From contig NZ_FOWQ01000005.1 of assembly GCF_900115505.1 (NCBI RefSeq), positions 124,001 through 188,000 of the forward strand: a stretch of 64,000 nt of DNA. The letters run 5' to 3'. The position numbers and the translations under genes are program-made. The notes beneath the pieces are model-generated. The model was not told the DNA's origin. It saw only the letters and a program-made list of their open reading frames with translations, and did not search any database. This DNA comes from Geodermatophilus dictyosporus (GTDB lineage Bacteria > Actinomycetota > Actinomycetes > Mycobacteriales > Geodermatophilaceae). Below are positions 17,302 to 25,823 of this stretch, one piece after another (the stretch's first letter is position 1; each line of letters starts with the position of its first letter).

Positions 17302-18862
17302 GGGTGTCCCCCCGGGCGATCAGGTCGACGACGCCGTCGAGCGAGGTGTCGGAGGCGTCGAGGTCGGCGACCACGTGGCGGTCGCGGAGCACCACGACCG
17401 AGTCGCAGATCCGCAGCACCTCCTCGAGCTCCGCGGACACGAAGACCACGGACATCCCCTCGGAGGCGAGCCGGGCGACCAGCTCCTGGATCTGGGCCTT
17501 GGCGCCGATGTCGATGCCCCGGGTGGGCTCGTCGAGCAGCAGCAGCCGGGGCTCGGTGAGCAGCCAGCGGGCGAGCAGCACCTTCTGCTGGTTGCCGCCG
17601 GAGAGGTTGCGCAGCAGTGCCCCGGGATCGGCCGGCCGGACGTCGAGTGCGCGGATGTACCGGGCGACCATCTCGTCGCCGGCCTTGCGCGGGATGGGAC
17701 GCAGCCAGCCGCGCCGGGCCTGCAGCGCCAGCAGGACGTTGTCGCGGACGGTGAGGTCGCCGACGACGCCCTCGCCCTTGCGGTCCTCGGAGAGGAAGGC
17801 GATGCCCTGGGCGATCGCGCTGCGGGGTGACCGCAGGCGCACCGGCCGGCCGTCGACCTCCACCCGCCCGGCCGTGGCCCGGTCGGCGCCGAACAGCAGC
17901 CGGGTGAGCTCGGTGCGCCCGCTCCCGAGCAGGCCGGCCAGCCCGACGACCCGCCCGGCGTGCACGGCGACGTCGGCCGGCTCGACGGCACCCCGGCGCC
18001 CGAGGCCCGAGGCCGACAGACGCGGCACGGCGCCGTCCTCGACGGGCCGCGGCGCGGCGCGCTCGAGGTCCTCCAGCGTGGCCAGCTCGCGGCCGATCAT
18101 CGCCCGGACCAGCTCGGTGCGCGGGAGGTCGGCGGTGCGGTGCTCCCCCACGAGCCGGCCGTTGCGCAGGACGGTCATGCGGTCGCTGATCTCGTAGACC
18201 TGCTCGAGGAAGTGGGAGACGAACAGGATCGCCACGCCCCGCTCCCGCAGGGACCGCACGACGCGGAAGAGCTCGGCCACCTCCCCGGCGTCCAGGCTGG
18301 AGGTGGGCTCGTCGAGGACGAGCACCCGGGCGTCGGTGTCGACGGCGCGGGCGATGGCCACCAGTTGCTGGACGGCGATCGGGTGGGACCCGAGGACCGA
18401 CCGCGGGTCGATGTCGAGGTGCAGCTCGGCCAGCACCCGCCGGGCCCGCTCCCGGGAGGCCCGCTTGTCGATCGAGCCGCGACGACGGGGCTCACGGCCG
18501 AGGACGATGTTCTCGGTCACCGTGAGGTTCGGGCAGAGGTTGACCTCCTGGTACACGGTGCTGATCCCGGCCGCCTGTGCGTCGGCGGGGCTCGTGAACC
18601 GCTGCTCGACGCCGGCGAGCGTCACCGTGCCGGCGTCGTAGGGGTAGACGCCGGTCAGCGCCTTGATGAGCGTCGACTTGCCGGCGCCGTTCTCGCCCAT
18701 CAGCGCGTGGACCTCGCCGGGGAACAGCCGCAGCGAGACGTCGTCGAGGGCCTTGACGCCCGGGAACTGGATCGTGATGCCGGTCATCGCGACGACCGGC
18801 TCGGAGGCAGGCGACGCGGCCGGTGGGCCGGCCGGCACCTCGGTGGCGGGGGCTGGGGACAC
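17294..18862 (-). CDS. Sugar ABC transporter ATPase, two nucleotide-binding domains (YtfR-like)
   Basis: 522 residues with duplicated ABC domains. The first has Walker A GENGAGKST, a degenerate signature (HPIAVQQLVAIARA) and Walker B VLVLDEPTSSLD. The second has a degenerate Walker A region (GLLGSGRTE), signature LSGGNQQK and Walker B LLLLDEPTRGID. This asymmetry is typical of RbsA/XylG/YtfR-class importers. The GTG start has AGGA upstream. It energises the importer whose binding protein is encoded upstream. Confidence 0.92.
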   Translation of the reverse strand: MSPAPATEVPAGPPAASPASEPVVAMTGITIQFPGVKALDDVSLRLFPGEVHALMGENGAGKSTLIKALTGVYPYDAGTVTLAGVEQRFTSPADAQAAGISTVYQEVNLCPNLTVTENIVLGREPRRRGSIDKRASRERARRVLAELHLDIDPRSVLGSHPIAVQQLVAIARAVDTDARVLVLDEPTSSLDAGEVAELFRVVRSLRERGVAILFVSHFLEQVYEISDRMTVLRNGRLVGEHRTADLPRTELVRAMIGRELATLEDLERAAPRPVEDGAVPRLSASGLGRRGAVEPADVAVHAGRVVGLAGLLGSGRTELTRLLFGADRATAGRVEVDGRPVRLRSPRSAIAQGIAFLSEDRKGEGVVGDLTVRDNVLLALQARRGWLRPIPRKAGDEMVARYIRALDVRPADPGALLRNLSGGNQQKVLLARWLLTEPRLLLLDEPTRGIDIGAKAQIQELVARLASEGMSVVFVSAELEEVLRICDSVVVLRDRHVVADLDASDTSLDGVVDLIARGDTRD

Positions 18863-18891
18863 GGGGAGTCCTCTCGGGAGGTGGTGCCCGC

Positions 18892-18926
18892 CGCCCGCCC
18901 GGGGGTGGTGGACGCCCGGGCGGGCG
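18892..18926. terminator. GC-rich hairpin between binding-protein and ATPase genes
   Basis: A perfect 12-bp stem (18892-18903 with 18915-18926) with an 11-nt loop sits in the 100-nt space after the binding-protein stop. In ABC importer operons such hairpins usually protect the upstream message or cause partial termination, giving more binding protein than membrane components. Confidence 0.6.
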
Positions 18927-18962
18927 GGGGCGCGGGGGCCGGGACCGGCTCCCCGGACGGGA

Positions 18963-19949
18963 TCAGTACTTCCGGTCCGGGAGGACCTCCGCGGCCTGCT
19001 CCTGGGTGAACGTGGTCTCCTCGGTGACGACCCGCTCGGGGACCTCCTCGCCGTCGAGCACCTGCTGGGCGAGGTCCATCAGCTGCTCACCGAGCAGCGG
19101 GTTGCACTCGACGATGAAGTTGATCTTGCCGTCGGCGAGCGCCTGCATGCCGTCGCGGACCGCGTCGACCGAGATGATCTGGACGTCCTGGCCCGGCACC
19201 TTGCCGGCCGCCTCGATGGCCTCGATCGCGCCCAGGGCCATGTCGTCGTTGTGCGCGTACACGGCGTTGATCTCCGGGTTGGAGTTGAGCATCGCCTCCA
19301 TGACCTCGCGGCCACCGGTGCGGGTGAAGTCACCCGACTGCGAGGCCACGATGGACAGGTTCGGGCTGTCGGCGATGGCCTCGGCGAAGCCCTCCTGGCG
19401 GTCGATGGCCGGCGCGGCGCCGGTCGTGCCCTGCAGCTCGGCGATGTTCCACTGCGCCCCGGTCGAGGCCCAGTTCTCCACCGCCCACTCGCCGGCCTTG
19501 CGGCCCTCCTCGATGAAGTCCGACCCGAGGAAGGTGACGAAGAGGTCCTCCTGCTCCGTCTCGACGGAGCGGTCGGTGAGGATCACCGGGATGTCCGCGC
19601 GCTTGGCCTCGAGGAGGACCGCGTCCCAGCCGGTCTCCACCACCGGGCTGAAGGCGATGACGTCGACCCGCTGCTGGATGAAGGAGCGGATCGCGGAGAT
19701 CTGGTTCTCCTGCTCGCCCTGGGCGTCGGAGAACTGCAGTTCGATGCCGGCGGCCTCGGCCGACTCCTGGATGGACTGGGTGTTGGCGGTGCGCCAGCCG
19801 CTCTCGGCCCCGACCTGCGCGAAGCCCATCGTGATGGTGTCGTCCCCGCCACCACCGCCGCCGCTGCCGCTGGCCGAGCCGCCGCAGGCCGCGAGGCCGA
19901 GGGCCGCGACCGACGCCGTGACGGCGGCGAGGAGCTTGTTCCTGATCAA
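18963..19949 (-). CDS. Sugar-binding lipoprotein of the YtfQ type
   Basis: A 328-residue periplasmic-binding protein. A lipoprotein signal ends in the lipobox LAAC (Cys near residue 20), followed by a Ser/Gly linker. The mature start TITMGFAQVGAESGWRTANT and the stretch GEQENQISAIRSFIQQ closely resemble the galactofuranose/arabinose-binding YtfQ class. GWDAVLLEAK and AVYAHNDDMALGAIEAIE support this. The start is a TTG at 19949 with AGGAGG six bases upstream; no ATG or GTG fits as well. It is the first gene of the arabinose import and catabolism operon. Confidence 0.88.
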   Translation of the reverse strand: MIRNKLLAAVTASVAALGLAACGGSASGSGGGGGGDDTITMGFAQVGAESGWRTANTQSIQESAEAAGIELQFSDAQGEQENQISAIRSFIQQRVDVIAFSPVVETGWDAVLLEAKRADIPVILTDRSVETEQEDLFVTFLGSDFIEEGRKAGEWAVENWASTGAQWNIAELQGTTGAAPAIDRQEGFAEAIADSPNLSIVASQSGDFTRTGGREVMEAMLNSNPEINAVYAHNDDMALGAIEAIEAAGKVPGQDVQIISVDAVRDGMQALADGKINFIVECNPLLGEQLMDLAQQVLDGEEVPERVVTEETTFTQEQAAEVLPDRKY

Positions 19950-20097
19950 CGTCTGCCTCCTGTGGGTTCCTGCCGGCCCGTCCGGTCCGGTCTCGTGGTG
20001 CTCCCCGTCGCGACCACCGCTGACTGACCCCCGGGACGCGCACCCAGGCGGCTCGTCCTCCGGGCCCGGCGACGCTGCTGGGCGTGATGCGGCACAC

Positions 20098-20111
20098 TGT
20101 GAACGCAAACA
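20098..20111. promoter_or_regulatory. Candidate LacI-family operator 1
   Basis: TGTGAACGCAAACA lies about 150 nt upstream of the YtfQ-like gene. It agrees with the reverse complement of the site at 20197-20210 (TGCGAACGTTAACA) at 11 of 14 positions, including the central AACG typical of LacI-family operators. The intervening 20112-20196 holds no gene. Confidence 0.5.
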
Positions 20112-20176
20112 TGTCCCGGGGTCAAGGGGTCCGCGGCGACTGTTTCTCGGCGTTATGCACGCGAGACACGAACGCA

Positions 20177-20210
20177 TTGGGGCGTGGGTCACAGTCTGTT
20201 AACGTTCGCA
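20177..20210 (+). promoter_or_regulatory. galM promoter with overlapping LacI-type operator 2
   Basis: TTGGGG (20177-20182), a 17-nt spacer and TAACGT (20200-20205) resemble an actinobacterial promoter. Transcription would start within a few bases of the galM ATG at 20214. The operator TGTTAACGTTCGCA (20197-20210) covers the -10 element, so a bound LacI protein would block it. Confidence 0.45.
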
Positions 20211-20213
20211 GAC

Positions 20214-21155
20214 ATGACTTCCCGCGTCCCGCCCACCGGGGAACAGGTCGAGCTGCGCGCCGGCGACGTCACCGCCGTGGTGACCGAGGTGGGCGGTGGC
20301 CTCCGCCGGCTGCGCCTGCGCGACCGCGACCTCGTCGCCGGCTTCGGCGCGGACGCCGCACGGCCGGTCTTCCGGGGGTCGGTGCTGGCACCGTGGCCCA
20401 ACCGGGTGGGCGACGGCCGCTACCGCTGGGCCGGACGGGAGGAGCAGCTCCCACTCACCGAACCGGACCGCCGGACGGCGCTGCACGGCCTGCTGTGCTG
20501 GACCCGGTGGGAGGTGCGGGACCGCTCCTCCGACGGCGTGGCACTCGGCGCCCGCGTGGTGCCGCAGCCGGGCTATCCGCACCAGCTCGACGTCGTCGTG
20601 ACCTACCGGGTCCACGGGGACGGGCTGTCGTGGCGGCTGGCGGCCGAGAACACCGGGACCACCGCGGCGCCCTACGGCTGCTCGGTCCACCCGTACCTGG
20701 TCGCCGGCCCCGGGCGGGTCGACGACTGGACCCTCTCGCTCAGCGCCGGGGAGTACCTCGAGGTCGACGACGGACGCCTCCTGCCGGTCGGCCGCCGGCC
20801 GGTCGACGGGACCGCCCTCGACTTCCGCGCCGGCCGCACACCGCTGCGCGGGGTCACGGTCGACCACGCCGTGACCGGTGTCGCGCCGGACCCCGACGGC
20901 ACCGCCCGGGCCGAGGTCCGCTGCGCCGACGGCAGCGGTGTCGCCCTGGAGTGGGACCCGGAGCGGCTGCCGTGGGTGCAGCTGCACACGGCCGACCGCC
21001 CGGAGCCGGAGCTGCACCGGGCCGGCCTCGCCGTCGAACCGATGACCTGTCCCCCCGACGCCTTCCGGAGCGGCGAGGACGTGGTGGTCCTCCGGCCGGG
21101 CGACCGGCACACCGCCGAGTGGCGCATCCGCGCCCTCACCGGCGACGGGGTGTGA
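20214..21155 (+). CDS. galM: Aldose 1-epimerase (mutarotase)
   Basis: A 313-residue protein of the galactose mutarotase fold. Recognisable elements are APWPNRVGDGRY (about residues 60-71), the catalytic-site His in LHGLLCWTRW, the second His in YGCSVHPYLVAG, and the catalytic Glu in LAVEPMTCPPDAF near the C-terminus. It interconverts sugar anomers. No Shine-Dalgarno sequence precedes the ATG at 20214, which fits a leaderless transcript; a GTG at 20184 is an alternative. It is divergent from the arabinose operon, so arabinose is a probable substrate. Confidence 0.88.
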   Translation: MTSRVPPTGEQVELRAGDVTAVVTEVGGGLRRLRLRDRDLVAGFGADAARPVFRGSVLAPWPNRVGDGRYRWAGREEQLPLTEPDRRTALHGLLCWTRWEVRDRSSDGVALGARVVPQPGYPHQLDVVVTYRVHGDGLSWRLAAENTGTTAAPYGCSVHPYLVAGPGRVDDWTLSLSAGEYLEVDDGRLLPVGRRPVDGTALDFRAGRTPLRGVTVDHAVTGVAPDPDGTARAEVRCADGSGVALEWDPERLPWVQLHTADRPEPELHRAGLAVEPMTCPPDAFRSGEDVVVLRPGDRHTAEWRIRALTGDGV

Positions 21156-21316
21156 TCCCCCCTCGGGGGTGGTGAGCACCGGCGGACACGGCTCCCGTCA
21201 CTCGGCCGCGGAGTCGTAACGGTCCACTCCCGTTCCTTGACGCCGCGTCGGGCCGGGACGGACGATGCGCCCTCCGTGCGACCTGCACCCGGACGACGAC
21301 GTCGAAAGGTCCACCC

Positions 21317-22591
21317 GTGCGCTCCTCCTCGAAGGTCCTGGTCACCTCGGCGGTCTGCCTGCTCGCGACGGCGTGCACGGGACAGTCGGCGTCGCCCGGT
21401 GACGACGGCGGTGGGGGTGGCGGCGACAGCCTGGTGTACCTGGTCGAGCAGCTGGAGGACGCCGACTCGCTCAACCGGCTCGAGGACCACCTGGCCGACT
21501 TCACGGAGTCCTCGGGCATCGAGGTCGAGGTGCAGCAGCTCGACGTCGACACCATGCGCACCGTGCTGCAGACCCGGCTGCGCGCCGAGGACGGGCCGGA
21601 CGTCATCAGCTGGGGCTCGGGCCCCTCCTTCGCCGGGGCACTGGCCGAGGCCGGCCTGCTCTACGACCTCACCGAGGCCTACGAGGAGAACGGCTGGGAG
21701 GTCTACGACTTCGCCAAGGAGCGGGTCACCTACGACGGCAGGATCCACGGCATCCCCGGTGAGATGGAGACCGTCGGGCTCTTCTACAACACCCAGGTCC
21801 TGAGCGACCTGGGCATCGAGCCGCCGCGGACGCTCGACGACCTGCGCGCCGCGTGCCAGGCCGTCAGCGAGGCCGGCCTCATCCCCATGGCCTTCGGCGA
21901 CCAGGACGCCTGGCCGGGCAGCCACCTGCTGAGCATGGCGCTGTCGAGCGCCGTGGGCCCCGACGGCATGGAGGCGCTGTTCTCCGGCGAGCGCTCCTGG
22001 GACTCACCCGAGGTCGTCGACGCGCTGACCTTCTGGCAGGAGGCCAACCAGAACGGCTGGCTGGGCGAGTCGCCGGTGTCGATCGACTACGACACGATGA
22101 CCTCGCTGTACCTCTCCGGCGAGGCGGCGATGATCCCCACCGGCAGCTGGTTCATCAACGACCTGGCCGTCGGTGCCGACTTCGAGTCCGGTTACGTGCC
22201 CTTCCCGGCGCCGGACGGCGAGGGTGTCTTCGCCGCCGGTCTGGGCTCGGGCCCGCTGATCAGCGCCAACACCGACAACCCCGAGGGCGCCATCGAGTTG
22301 CTGGACTTCTTCGCCTCCGAGGAGCACGGCCAGTGGTCGGTGGAGAACCTGCAGACCATCCCGCCGCGGCCCGTCGACACCGAGGGGCTGGACGTCGAGC
22401 CGCTGCTCGCCCAGGTGCTCGAGGACGTCTCCTCGCTCTCCGAGGGCGGCGGCGAGCTCGGCTACAACATCGACGTCCTCATGTCCGAGGCCTTCAACGA
22501 GGCGATGTTCGACGGCATCCAGGCGCTGCTCACCGGCCAGTCGACGCCGGCCGAGGTGGCGGCGGCGTTGCAGGCCGCGTCGCAGCAGTGA
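21317..22591 (+). CDS. Extracellular solute-binding lipoprotein, family 1
   Basis: 424 residues. The lipobox LATAC (Cys near residue 20) is followed by a glycine-rich linker. The mature part has family 1 sugar-binding features such as GPDVISWGSGPSFAG, GIPGEMETVGLFYNTQVL, GEAAMIPTGSWFINDLAVG and GPLISANTDNPEGAIELLDFF. The GTG start has AAAGGT nearby. It is first in an operon with two MalF/MalG-type permeases and lies 161 nt after galM. It likely binds an oligosaccharide; which one is unknown. Confidence 0.88.
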   Translation: MRSSSKVLVTSAVCLLATACTGQSASPGDDGGGGGGDSLVYLVEQLEDADSLNRLEDHLADFTESSGIEVEVQQLDVDTMRTVLQTRLRAEDGPDVISWGSGPSFAGALAEAGLLYDLTEAYEENGWEVYDFAKERVTYDGRIHGIPGEMETVGLFYNTQVLSDLGIEPPRTLDDLRAACQAVSEAGLIPMAFGDQDAWPGSHLLSMALSSAVGPDGMEALFSGERSWDSPEVVDALTFWQEANQNGWLGESPVSIDYDTMTSLYLSGEAAMIPTGSWFINDLAVGADFESGYVPFPAPDGEGVFAAGLGSGPLISANTDNPEGAIELLDFFASEEHGQWSVENLQTIPPRPVDTEGLDVEPLLAQVLEDVSSLSEGGGELGYNIDVLMSEAFNEAMFDGIQALLTGQSTPAEVAAALQAASQQ

Positions 22592-22622
22592 GCCGGGGCA
22601 CCTCCGGCGGCCGGGGGCCGGC

Positions 22623-23609
22623 GTGACCGCGGCGCCGGCGCCAGCCGCCGCACCGCCGCTCCCCGAGACGGGGCGGTCGCGCCGCCGGGGACGCCGGACG
22701 CAGTCCGGGGTCTCCGAGGCCACCCGCCGGCAGCAGGCGCGCCTCGGCGTGCTGCTCGTCGCGCCGGCGGTCGTGCTGATGGCGGTCTTCCTCGTCTTCC
22801 CGGTGCTCAACGCCGTCTACTACGTCTTCGTCGACTTCGACGGCCTGGACACCACCCCGCCCTGGGTCGGGCTGGCCAACTTCACCGAGCTGGCGCAGGA
22901 CCGGCAGATGTGGGCGGCCGCCTGGAACAACCTCATCTGGATCGTCCTGGGCACCGCCGGGCCGCTCGTCCTGGGCACGGGGCTCGCCCTGCTGCTGTGG
23001 GGGGTGCGGCGCGGCTCGACCTTCTACCGGGTCGTCTTCTTCCTCCCGTACGTGCTGCCCCAGGTGGCGGTCGGGGTCGTGTGGGGCTGGATCTACGCGC
23101 CCACCCGCGGCTGGCTCAACCGCGGCCTCGAGGCGGTCGGGCTCGGCGAGGTGACCCGCGGCTGGCTGGGCGACCCGGACACCGCGCTCTACGCCGTGCT
23201 CGGCACCGCGATCTGGACGGCCACCGGCTTCGTCTTCGTGATCGTCCTGTCGGCGCTGCGCAACGTCGCCACGGAGCTGGTCGACGCCGCGATGCTCGAC
23301 GGCGCAAACTACCGGCAGCGGCTGCGGTCCGTGGTGCTGCCGCAGATCATGCCGGTGTTCCTCATGGTCACCGCGCTCACGCTGATCGGCGGCTTCGCCG
23401 TCTTCGACATCGTCTTCGTCATGACCGGGGGCGGTCCGGCGAACGCCACGGAGGTGCTGGGCACCTACGCCTACAGCAACGCCTTCCAGCTCAGCCGCAT
23501 CAGCTACGGCACCACCCTCGCCCTCGTGGTGACCGCGCTCGCCGTGCCGGTGGCGGTGTGGCTCAACCGGCTCCAGCGGCGGGCCTCCAGCGAGGGGCTG
23601 GGCGCGTGA
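22623..23609 (+). CDS. Sugar ABC transporter permease, MalF type
   Basis: A 328-residue membrane protein with six predicted helices after a basic N-terminal tail. The EAA loop reads ELVDAAMLDGANYRQRLRSV, and FVMTGGGPANATEVLGTYAY is typical of this permease group. It partners the next permease, whose GTG start overlaps its stop (GTGA). Confidence 0.9.
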   Translation: MTAAPAPAAAPPLPETGRSRRRGRRTQSGVSEATRRQQARLGVLLVAPAVVLMAVFLVFPVLNAVYYVFVDFDGLDTTPPWVGLANFTELAQDRQMWAAAWNNLIWIVLGTAGPLVLGTGLALLLWGVRRGSTFYRVVFFLPYVLPQVAVGVVWGWIYAPTRGWLNRGLEAVGLGEVTRGWLGDPDTALYAVLGTAIWTATGFVFVIVLSALRNVATELVDAAMLDGANYRQRLRSVVLPQIMPVFLMVTALTLIGGFAVFDIVFVMTGGGPANATEVLGTYAYSNAFQLSRISYGTTLALVVTALAVPVAVWLNRLQRRASSEGLGA

Positions 23610-24451
23610 GGGGACGGGGACGGGCCTACGCGCCCGGCCGGCCGGGGATGGGCCGCAACCTGACGCTCGGGCTGCTGGCCCTGCTCACCCTGTTCCCGGT
23701 GATCCTGGTCGTCTCCACCACCCTGAAGAGCGCCCAGGACGTGCGGGTCAACCCGTTCGGCCTGTTCAGCTCCTTCTCGCTGGAGAACCTCGACACCGCC
23801 TGGACCGTCGGCGACTTCGACAGCTACCTGCTCAACAGCGTCCTGCTCAGCGTCCCGAGCACGGTGATCGTCGTCGTCCTGTCGACGATGGCCGGCTACG
23901 CCTTCGCGCGGCTGCCGTTCCCCGGCCGCACCCTCGCGTTCTACCTGGTGGTCTTCGGGCTGCTGGTGCCCTTCTTCGCCTACATGGTCCCGCTGTACTT
24001 CCAGATGCGGTCGATGGGCCTGCTCGACAGCCTGGTCGGGGTCAACCTCGTGCTGGCCAGCACGCAGCTGTCGTTCGGCACCTGGTTCATGCGGGCCTTC
24101 TTCTCCGACCTGCCGACGGAACTGGAGCAGGCAGGCCGGATGGACGGCGCCAGCGAGTGGCAGCTGTTCCGGCAGGTCATGGTGCCGCTGGTGACCTCCG
24201 GGATGGGCGCGCTGGCGGTGTTCACCTTCCTGCAGCAGTGGAACAACTTCCTGGTGCCGCTGCTGTACATGCCCAGCGGGGACTACCGCCCGCTGACCCT
24301 GGGCCTGTACCTGTTCATCGGCGGGCGGTCGGTCGACGCCGGCCCGCTCGCCGCCGGCACGCTGATCACCATCCTCCCGGTGGTCGTGCTGTACGTCCTG
24401 CTGCAGCGCCAGGTCACCCAGGGCTTCCTGTCCGGGGCCGTCAAGGGCTGA
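23606..24451 (+). CDS. Sugar ABC transporter permease, MalG type
   Basis: 281 residues from the GTG at 23606, which overlaps the previous stop. It contains FARLPFPGR, the EAA loop ELEQAGRMDGASEWQLFRQV and LPVVVLYVLLQRQVTQGF at the end. No ATPase gene follows, so the importer probably shares a MsiK-type ATPase encoded elsewhere, as is common in actinobacteria. Confidence 0.9.
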   Translation: MRGRGRAYAPGRPGMGRNLTLGLLALLTLFPVILVVSTTLKSAQDVRVNPFGLFSSFSLENLDTAWTVGDFDSYLLNSVLLSVPSTVIVVVLSTMAGYAFARLPFPGRTLAFYLVVFGLLVPFFAYMVPLYFQMRSMGLLDSLVGVNLVLASTQLSFGTWFMRAFFSDLPTELEQAGRMDGASEWQLFRQVMVPLVTSGMGALAVFTFLQQWNNFLVPLLYMPSGDYRPLTLGLYLFIGGRSVDAGPLAAGTLITILPVVVLYVLLQRQVTQGFLSGAVKG

Positions 24452-24539
24452 GCCGCCCGGTCGGCTCCCGTGCGCAGCGGCCGGGTGCCGACCAGGGCGT
24501 CGGTCCGCGAAGACGGCCGTCAGCGCGGCGGCCACGTCG

Positions 24540-25250
24540 GAGTGCGTGTGCACCGGGCGGCAGTGCCCGCGGCCGGCGCGCGGCGGCCGACCGGGGGTCG
24601 GGTCCCGCGTCGTGCACGGCGTCGGAGAGCAGGACGACGCGTGCGTCGTGCGCCCGGACCCCGGCCTCTGGCGGCCGGCCACCTCCAGCGCGAAGGAGAC
24701 GTTCGTCAGGCCGTGCGTGGGGACCCGCAGCAGCAGGTGCAGGACGGCGACCAGCGCCACCTGCTCACCGAGGCGCACGAGCACCGCCGCGTCGGACCAG
24801 GAGGCCACCACGGCCATCCGGCCGCGGCCGAGCTCACCGGCGAGCGCGCCCACCGTGGCCGCCGTCGTCCGGGCCCGCTCGCCCGGCACCGACCCGGACA
24901 CGTCGACGACCGAGCGGCGGCGCCGCCACCGCTCGCGCACGACGACGTCCTCGTCGTCGAGCACCGGCTCGCCGACCACCACGTCGAGGGTCCGCTCCAG
25001 GGTCGAGGTCGTCCGAGCCGCCGCGCCACGGGACGCTGGCCGGCTCCCCGGCTCCCCGGCTCCCCGGTGGGCGCGGTGGTCGCGCGGCGGGTGCGGGACG
25101 GACAGCCGGCGGGCGATCCCCCGGGCGCGCTGCCGGGTGACCAGGTCGACGGGGCTGCCGTCGGCGAGGTCGGCGGGCGCGATCAGCTCGGCCGGCTCGT
25201 CCGTCGTCCCCGACGAGGGGCCAGCCCCCCCACCCGCGGAGGGCTGGCAC
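24540..25250 (-). pseudogene. VWA-domain protein, frameshifted remnant
   Basis: Coding signal is spread over several frames. One frame carries LVTRQRARGIARRLSVP, another the metal-ion adhesion motif VVDVSGSVPGERARTTAATV with WSDAAVLVRLGEQ, and a third RVVLLSDAVHDAGPDP. These follow the order seen in VWA proteins encoded with MoxR ATPases, but frame changes and deletions interrupt them. No single start or stop spans the gene, so coordinates are approximate. It lies downstream of the broken MoxR gene, as expected for an old pair. Confidence 0.65.
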
Positions 25251-25329
25251 AGCGCCGGCGGCTCGGTGAGCTGCTCGGGCCGGCGGCGCAGCGGGCGCGT
25301 GCCGCGGTGCCGGGAGGCCGCCGGCCGGC

Positions 25330-25823
25330 CCCGCCTCGACGGTGCCCACCCGGGGCACCGCGATGCGCCGCTGGTCCGTGGCGGTGAGCAGGGTGTCGAT
25401 CGTGTCCTCCGGCGTCCGGTCGAGCTCCTCCCCGTGGAGGAAGCCGCCGGTCCGCATCGCCTCGACGAGCGGGCCGGGCACGAAGCGCTCCGGCGTTCAG
25501 TGCTCGCGGAGCACCCGGGCGGGGTCGTGGTGGCCCACCGGGCGGGCCGGCGTGAGGTCGGCGTTGCCCTCCACGAAGACCAGCGGGATGCCCCACTCCC
25601 CGGTGACGGCGTGCAGCAGCGTGGACTTCGACGTCCCCGGCGGGCCCTCGAGCAGCACGTCGCTGCCGGCGGCGACGGCTGCCGGCAGGAGGTCCAGCTC
25701 GTGGTCGCGGCCGACGAGCCTGACCCCGATGCGGCCGCGCAGCTCCCGGACGGTGTGCGCGCCGTCGCCGGTGGGCCGGCCGTCGGCGGTCCCTGGGCCG
25801 GGGCGTGGGCCCCGGTCGCTCAC
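25330..25823 (-). pseudogene. MoxR-type AAA ATPase, frameshifted and truncated
   Basis: The N-terminal part (25497-25823) is open for 108 residues, with Walker A GPPGTSKST and VEGNADLTPARPVGHHDPAR, and then stops. Conserved sequence resumes in another frame with PGPLVEAMRTGGFLHGEEL and RRIAVPRVGTVEA (about 25330-25490), and ends before the sensor and C-terminal domains. This frameshift plus truncation should abolish the ATPase. The mycofactocin-type SDR gene ends within 4 nt of its start. Confidence 0.75.

Noticed and set aside
20167-20180. A third LacI-type site around CACGAACGCATTGG.
   Set aside because: It matches only the central CGAACG and not the flanks of the two better sites.
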